Assembly: GCA_964510495.1 (NCBI GenBank)
Contig: CAZECR010000036.1
Coordinates: forward strand, 1 to 9,859
DNA from: CAZECR01 sp964510495
GTDB lineage: Bacteria; Patescibacteriota; Patescibacteriia; Magasanikbacterales; GWA2-37-8
Direction: 5' to 3'
Length of the DNA stretch: 9,859 nucleotides
Shown piece by piece: positions 6,593 to 9,859 of the stretch (positions are counted from its first letter, which is position 1; each line of letters opens with the position of its first letter). The notes beneath the pieces were generated by a model, which worked only from the letters and a program-made list of their open reading frames with translations, searched no databases and was not told the origin of the DNA. The translations under genes and the position numbers were made by a program.

Positions 6593-6804
6593 GTTGATTT
6601 TGGTGAAGGGGACGAACCCCTCCTAAACCGCATCCAAGAAGGTGAATTAAGCGTAAAGAGTAGCATTACCCATTCTTCCGTCTAACTCACCCCCATGCTT
6701 GTCGTGGATACGGGTTGATGCATACTAACGTTTAGTTTCTCGGTTACGATATGCATTGTCCGTACACCACAAGCCTTGGTGGGTAGAAGTCACTTAAGTT
6801 GACT
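6559..6804 (-). ncRNA. Structured non-coding RNA of unrecognised family
   Basis: A strong promoter just upstream (6809-6837) and an intrinsic terminator (6559-6592) delimit a transcript of about 245 nt with no credible reading frame. Three nested helices make a rod: 6698-6702 with 6769-6773, 6708-6713 with 6760-6765, and 6718-6724 with 6750-6756. A 5' hairpin pairs 6788-6792 with 6800-6804. Two further helices, 6641-6649 with 6683-6691 (9 bp) and 6605-6611 with 6617-6623 (7 bp), each contain a G-U pair that forms only in the minus-strand RNA. The 3' part reads GGAGGGG-loop-CCCCTTC then ACCA, superficially tRNA-like, but no acceptor partner exists at the 5' end. I compared remembered signatures of tmRNA, RNase P RNA, SRP RNA, 6S RNA and common riboswitches and found no match. 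It could instead be a long attenuated leader of the YtxH-like gene. Confidence 0.7.
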
Positions 6805-6808
6805 GATA

Positions 6809-6837
6809 AATATACCATAATTATGTGTTTGTGTCAA
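6809..6837 (-). promoter_or_regulatory. Near-consensus extended promoter of the RNA unit
   Basis: On the minus strand a perfect TTGACA (6837-6832), a 17-nt spacer and TATATT (6814-6809) preceded by a TGG extension. The predicted start is near 6802-6804. It is among the best promoters in the window and no gene start follows within 300 nt, which fits an abundant structural RNA. Confidence 0.85.
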
Positions 6838-6955
6838 GGGAGTTATCCACGACTGTACAGGCCTACGACGTTATTTTGGCTAATATAAGGTATTTTAGGT
6901 GTTTCTTTAGATCTTTGGTTTTCTCCTAGGGGTGTATTTGCAATATGTTTCAATT
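6838..6955. other. Non-coding spacer with one DnaA-box-like site
   Basis: This spacer lies between the RNA promoter and the terminator of the 404-residue gene. The only recognisable element is TTATCCACG at 6843-6851, one base from the DnaA box TTATNCACA. A single copy with no AT-rich unwinding region or neighbouring dnaA does not make an origin. The remainder is T-rich on the plus strand and shows no gene or repeat that I can see. Confidence 0.4.
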
Positions 6956-6983
6956 AAAAAATCCCGTATTCAGCGGGATTTTT
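6956..6983 (-). terminator. Intrinsic terminator after the 404-residue gene
   Basis: Stem ATCCCG (6961-6966) and CGGGAT (6974-6979) with a 7-nt loop. On the minus strand it runs into six T (6961-6956), and it lies 15 nt past the stop of the gene at 6999. Five T on the other side would let it work in both directions, but no plus-strand gene feeds it. Confidence 0.88.
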
Positions 6984-6998
6984 ATTAGAACAATGTTC

Positions 6999-8213
6999 CT
7001 ACACTCCTACTCCATCACTATGACCAAAAGTAACTTGTTTATTGAGTTCTTCGAGCGTATCAAATACTTGATACGAACAATCTGTCTTAAGTCCCCATAA
7101 ATTTAAACCCATTGTTTTTGCTTCATCAGCCGACAGGGTAAGTACTTTTTCCAAAGAAGACTTGTGAGTCGAGGGAATAAATTGTAGGCCATAAAACCTA
7201 CCCTCCTTTACACGTGCTATGATAGAGGTGCCAGCAGGTTGATGGTCAATTTGTTGCCACTGCGCTACATCTTTCTTTTTGTTAATTATAAAATAGCCCA
7301 ACCATTCGTCTTGAGATAGCCATGATTGTTCTTTTGATCGCGAGTAGGTATTAGCGGTTAAAATTTTAGCGCAGTCTGAAAAGTACGCGGGGTTAGGAGT
7401 ATCTATTTTTTTAAGTTCAGCAATTAAGGAATTTTCGACTTTATCTTCAATGCTGTAAGAATATTTTTCTGTACACCAAAAATCTGCGCCAGGAAAGTTG
7501 GGGAGATTGGTCTTCGCTTCTGTTAAAACACCCATATCAGAATAATGATCCAAATTTTCATCTTTATCTTCAGTAACGGTTTTAGTCGGCCGTTCGATGC
7601 TTTTATGCGATTCAAGCAATCCTTTGATACGACCGCGTAAAGCTTTGGGTAAGAATTTTACTTGTCTGTAAAGCACCTCTTCTTTTTCAGGTTTCTCGCC
7701 TCTATTTCTATAATAGAAATTGGTGTGCGCAACATTTCTGATAAACAAAAATGTTTCTGGGGGTTGAGTTAACGTACCATTAAGTAGCTCGCCGGTAGGC
7801 AGCCATCGGTTGTTATTAATAAGTTCAGCGCAAAGACGGTAATATTCTTTTACGCTTTCCTCGCTTGCTGTTTCGAGTTGTTTCTCGACTGCCTCCCACG
7901 ATCGTTCTTGTACGACCGCTAAAGACTGCTCTTCGTATTCAAGTGCGGCCTCAGCTTCTGCCAAAGCTTGTTCAGCAGCTAGCAGCTCGCTCGCTAATAG
8001 CCGAGTCCTTTCCCGCCGCTCTTCTTCCGAGAGTGTTTTTTTAGAATTACTTTTAAGTAAAGCAGTTATTTTTTCAAATAAAGAAAGATTTCCTTTAGAA
8101 TCAGTGTCTAAGGATTGCGTTACTTTTTTTTCGTATGCCACCATGAGTGCGTCAATTTTTTTAGTTTGTTGAAGCAAGGCACTTTCTGGTCTTTGTTCAG
8201 GAGAACGACTCAT
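6999..8213 (-). CDS. Unrecognised coiled-coil protein coupled to clpP
   Basis: I do not recognise this 404-residue protein. It has no signal peptide or membrane helix. Residues 1-60 are polar with two short helices. A coiled coil spans about 61-120, rich in Ala/Glu/Leu heptads (LASELLAAEQALAEAEAALE at 73-92). Residues 121-210 look globular and Tyr/Arg-rich, followed by a charged linker (205-222). The C-terminal 225-404 is mixed alpha/beta with conserved-looking aromatic blocks (FPGADFWCTEKYSYS, LSQDEWLGYFIINKKK, GLNLWGL). Only three cysteines occur (Cys128, Cys247, Cys281) plus Cys379, in no metal-binding pattern. The start codon overlaps the clpP stop by 4 nt (ATGA), which implies translational coupling and the same transcript. 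A ClpP substrate, adaptor or unrelated passenger are all possible; context alone supports a link. It looks more AT-rich than clpP. Confidence 0.85.
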   Translation of the reverse strand: MSRSPEQRPESALLQQTKKIDALMVAYEKKVTQSLDTDSKGNLSLFEKITALLKSNSKKTLSEEERRERTRLLASELLAAEQALAEAEAALEYEEQSLAVVQERSWEAVEKQLETASEESVKEYYRLCAELINNNRWLPTGELLNGTLTQPPETFLFIRNVAHTNFYYRNRGEKPEKEEVLYRQVKFLPKALRGRIKGLLESHKSIERPTKTVTEDKDENLDHYSDMGVLTEAKTNLPNFPGADFWCTEKYSYSIEDKVENSLIAELKKIDTPNPAYFSDCAKILTANTYSRSKEQSWLSQDEWLGYFIINKKKDVAQWQQIDHQPAGTSIIARVKEGRFYGLQFIPSTHKSSLEKVLTLSADEAKTMGLNLWGLKTDCSYQVFDTLEELNKQVTFGHSDGVGV

Positions 8214-8812
8214 ATTCGTTCAATGACCTTATCGATCAAACCATATTTCAGGGATTCATGTGCGCTCATGAAATTATCGCGATCAGTATCTCGTTCGATG
8301 GTGGTCAAATCTTTGCCGGTGTGATCAGCCAAAATCTTGTTCAGGCGTTCTTTGATGCGCAAAATTCGTTCGGCGCGGATCTTGATATCACTTGCCTGGC
8401 CTTCCATACCGCCCATAACCTGGTGAATCATGACTTCGGAGTTAGGCAGGGCAAAGCGTTTGCCTTTAGCGCCTCCCGCGAGGAGAACTGCGGCCATACT
8501 GGCAGCGAGACCTACACAGGTGGTGCTCACGTCGGGCTTAATATGGTGCATCGTATCATAAATTGCCATGCCCGCCGTTACGGATCCGCCTGGGGAATTG
8601 ATGTAGATTTTAATATCTTTTTCAGCGTTCTGGTTTTCGAGGAACAAGAGCTGGGCGATAATGACATTGGCAACCTGGTCGTTGACTTCGGTACCAAGGA
8701 AAATAATGCGATCCTGCAATAGACGGGAATAGATATCGTAGGCGCGTTCGCCGTAGTTAGTTTTTTCAATGACTGTGGGGATGAGATATTGGGAAAATGG
8801 AGCATCACTCAT
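8210..8812 (-). CDS. clpP: ATP-dependent Clp protease proteolytic subunit
   Basis: Serine peptidase that forms the double-heptamer barrel degrading proteins fed by ClpX or ClpC. The catalytic triad is intact: Ser105 in GLAASMAA (101-108), His130 in EVMIHQ (126-131) and Asp179 in DTDRDNFMSA (175-184). The conserved SPGGSVTAGMAIYDTM (73-88) and the N-terminal segment IPTVIEKTNYGERAYDIYSR (11-30) are also typical. The 200 residues match the family norm, and all three triad residues sit six positions earlier than in E. coli ClpP, consistent with a shorter N-terminal propeptide. The gene has its own promoter inside the 3' end of nrnA, with a palindrome over the -10. The leader is about 20 nt and lacks a Shine-Dalgarno. 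Its stop overlaps the start of the following unknown gene. No Clp ATPase is in the window. Confidence 0.98.
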   Translation of the reverse strand: MSDAPFSQYLIPTVIEKTNYGERAYDIYSRLLQDRIIFLGTEVNDQVANVIIAQLLFLENQNAEKDIKIYINSPGGSVTAGMAIYDTMHHIKPDVSTTCVGLAASMAAVLLAGGAKGKRFALPNSEVMIHQVMGGMEGQASDIKIRAERILRIKERLNKILADHTGKDLTTIERDTDRDNFMSAHESLKYGLIDKVIERI

Positions 8813-8825
8813 ACACGTAGAATTA

Positions 8826-8846
8826 GGAATACTGTTCCAGTATACC
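8826..8846 (-). promoter_or_regulatory. Palindrome over the clpP -10 box, possible operator
   Basis: Read on the minus strand, GGTATACTG and CAGTATTCC are inverted repeats separated by GAA, pairing at 8 of 9 positions. The left arm contains the whole -10 hexamer and the right arm covers the predicted transcription start. That position suits a repressor site. The sequence matches neither the CtsR heptad repeat nor the HrcA CIRCE element as I know them. It could also fold at the 5' end of the RNA. Confidence 0.45.
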
Positions 8847-8867
8847 GAATGTTTAGGCAGTGGTCAA
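8839..8867 (-). promoter_or_regulatory. Sigma-70 promoter of clpP
   Basis: On the minus strand TTGACC (8867-8862), a 17-nt spacer and TATACT (8844-8839). Each hexamer matches consensus at 5 of 6 positions and spacing is optimal. The -35 lies within the last codons of nrnA. The predicted start is near 8832, 20 nt before the clpP ATG. Confidence 0.8.
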
Positions 8868-9815
8868 AATACGATCCAATACTTCCTGAATAGTGCCGGT
8901 TGTGGTAAACCCAGCGGCTTTCTTGTGTCCGCCGCCGTTTAGTTTTTTGGCGAGGATCGTCACGTCGACATCGTCCCGCGTGGTACGGAAACTGCCTTTA
9001 ATTTTGCCGTCGGCCGTTTCTTTCAGAATAAGCGCGATTTTGGTGTCTTCGAGGTTATTCAAAAAATTAGCGATGCCTTCGCTTTCGGTATCATTTAAAT
9101 TATGATCTTTTAGATCTTGTTGAGTAATATACGTATACGCAAGACTCAGCTCTTCGTTTTTTTGCAAGCGAGCGAGAACGGTGCCCCAGAGGCGGAGCGC
9201 GGCTACAGATTTATTTTTTATGGTTGAACCAGTAACGGTATTAAGGTTACCGCCGTGACGAATGAGGTCGCTGGCTGTATGCATAACATCAGCTGAAGTC
9301 GCTGCGTTGGTAAAGCTATCCGTATCGGTAATAAGACCAGTCAGTAGAGAAGTGGCCATTGGTTTGTTGATAGGCGAGTTTCCATGCTTAAAAAAATGAT
9401 ACAAAACTTCGGTAGTGGAAGATGCAGTTGGCAGTACTAAGTTATAGTGACCAAAATGTTCGTTAGTCGCATGGTGGTCGATATTAATAATCGTGGCCGG
9501 GTGCCCAACGAGTAAGTCGGCGACACCAGCGTACCGAAGGTCGCCTGAATCAAGTACGATAATCGTATCAACTTTAGGATTTTTAATGACTTCGGGATTA
9601 CTGGTAACACGCTCGGCATGACGCAAAAACTCCCAGCGTTCAACTTTGATTGGGGTAAAACAAAAAATATGGGCATCTTTGCCTTTTTCCAAAAGATGCT
9701 CGAGCATCGCGGTCGCTGCCCCAAGCGCGTCGCCGTCCGGACTCTGGTGGGGAACAACAACAATCAGGCTCGCACCTTCGAGGTGTTTATGAATTTGGTG
9801 GGCAATGTGTTTCAT
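8853..9815 (-). CDS. nrnA: DHH/DHHA1 phosphoesterase, NrnA-type
   Basis: Predicted bifunctional nanoRNase/pAp phosphatase or cyclic-dinucleotide-product hydrolase of the DHH family, acting in the cytoplasm on short oligoribonucleotides and related phosphates with manganese. DHH-domain motifs: HQSPDGDALG (23-32) with Asp27/Asp29, IIVLDSGD (85-92) with Asp89, NIDHH (111-115), and GLITDTDSF (160-168) with Asp164/Asp166. The C-terminal DHHA1 domain (about 225-320) shows SFRTTRDDVDVTILAKKL (275-292) and GGGHKKAAG (294-302), the RNA-binding signature. The length of 320 matches NrnA. Metal and substrate residues all appear intact. A near-consensus promoter lies so close that the leader is only about 8 nt. 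Which substrate (2-5-mer RNA, pAp or pApA) is favoured cannot be read from sequence. clpP follows after 40 nt. Confidence 0.95.
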   Translation of the reverse strand: MKHIAHQIHKHLEGASLIVVVPHQSPDGDALGAATAMLEHLLEKGKDAHIFCFTPIKVERWEFLRHAERVTSNPEVIKNPKVDTIIVLDSGDLRYAGVADLLVGHPATIINIDHHATNEHFGHYNLVLPTASSTTEVLYHFFKHGNSPINKPMATSLLTGLITDTDSFTNAATSADVMHTASDLIRHGGNLNTVTGSTIKNKSVAALRLWGTVLARLQKNEELSLAYTYITQQDLKDHNLNDTESEGIANFLNNLEDTKIALILKETADGKIKGSFRTTRDDVDVTILAKKLNGGGHKKAAGFTTTGTIQEVLDRILTTA

Positions 9816-9829
9816 ATTGAGAACGGGTG

Positions 9830-9858
9830 AGTATAGCCTATCATTTTTCGATTGTCAA
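9830..9858 (-). promoter_or_regulatory. Near-consensus promoter of nrnA with tiny leader
   Basis: On the minus strand a perfect TTGACA (9858-9853), a 17-nt spacer and TATACT (9835-9830), 11 of 12 consensus bases. The predicted start at about 9822-9824 is only 7-9 nt before the ATG at 9815, leaving no room for a Shine-Dalgarno, so initiation should be leaderless-like. Confidence 0.82.
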
Positions 9859-9859
9859 G

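Noticed and set aside
6466..6666. N-terminal extension of the YtxH-like protein back to 6666
   Set aside because: It would translate through the RNA unit's terminator stem and would bury the membrane helix 75 residues inside; the ATG at 6465 fits the family.
6594..6804. tmRNA (ssrA): tRNA-like CACCA end and a short frame ending ...LYA-stop
   Set aside because: The body is about 200 nt, not about 350. The 5' end lacks the GGGG-x-TG...TTCGACG alanine-tRNA-like start, nothing at the 5' end pairs with the 3' CCCCTTC, and the possible tag does not end in the usual LAA.
6594..6804. RNase P RNA, because TCCACGACA also occurs in E. coli M1 RNA
   Set aside because: The conserved P4 strands (GAGGAAAGTCC and ACAGAA...GGCTTA) are absent and the unit is too short; the 9-nt match is probably chance.
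6843..6851. Replication origin suggested by a DnaA-box-like TTATCCACG
   Set aside because: There is one imperfect copy only, with no cluster of boxes, unwinding region or dnaA/dnaN neighbours.
8258..8722. 154-codon plus-strand open frame opposite clpP
   Set aside because: It is a shadow of the strongly conserved clpP coding strand, with no family resemblance.

Overview
The window carries protein families typical of a Candidate Phyla Radiation (Patescibacteria) bacterium of the Parcubacteria type. They include a one-TM VanW-family wall protein, an Hsp20 with a YFYQECxWGxFSR core, a small TraG/HerA-like ATPase, a YtxH-like protein and a compact clpP/nrnA cluster. Base composition is moderate, most intergenic gaps are short, and Shine-Dalgarno sequences are nearly absent. 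The lineage is an inference from gene families recognised by eye; no rRNA or ribosomal protein gene is present to confirm it.

Layout, left to right. Positions 1-126 hold a probable divergent promoter region. Positions 127-1063 are a two-gene unit: a small PH-like protein and a YgjP-type zinc metallopeptidase. Positions 1151-2256 are a second unit: a type II thymidine kinase homologue and a DoxX/YkgB-like membrane protein. A promoter near 2254-2281 starts a third plus-strand unit, 2306-6074: a membrane-anchored FAM173-like methyltransferase, Hsp20, VanW protein and a shortened TraG/HerA-like ATPase. This unit ends at a bidirectional terminator at 6087-6117.

From there rightward everything is on the minus strand, converging on that terminator. 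Read in transcription order from the right edge: nrnA (nanoRNase/pAp phosphatase), clpP, and an unrecognised 404-residue coiled-coil protein whose start overlaps the clpP stop. A terminator near 6956-6983 closes this cluster. Next comes an RNA-like transcription unit of about 245 nt (strong promoter 6809-6837, folded body, intrinsic terminator 6559-6592). Last is a small YtxH-like membrane/coiled-coil protein.

The most interesting element is the 6559-6837 unit. It has a near-consensus extended promoter, three nested helices, two further helices whose G-U pairs fit only the minus-strand RNA, and a 12-bp terminator stem. It has no coding sense, and I could not match it to tmRNA, RNase P RNA, SRP RNA, 6S RNA or a familiar riboswitch. 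Second are the clpP-coupled unknown protein and the palindrome over the clpP -10 box. Third is the ATPase that has both Walker motifs but lacks the central region its relatives have.
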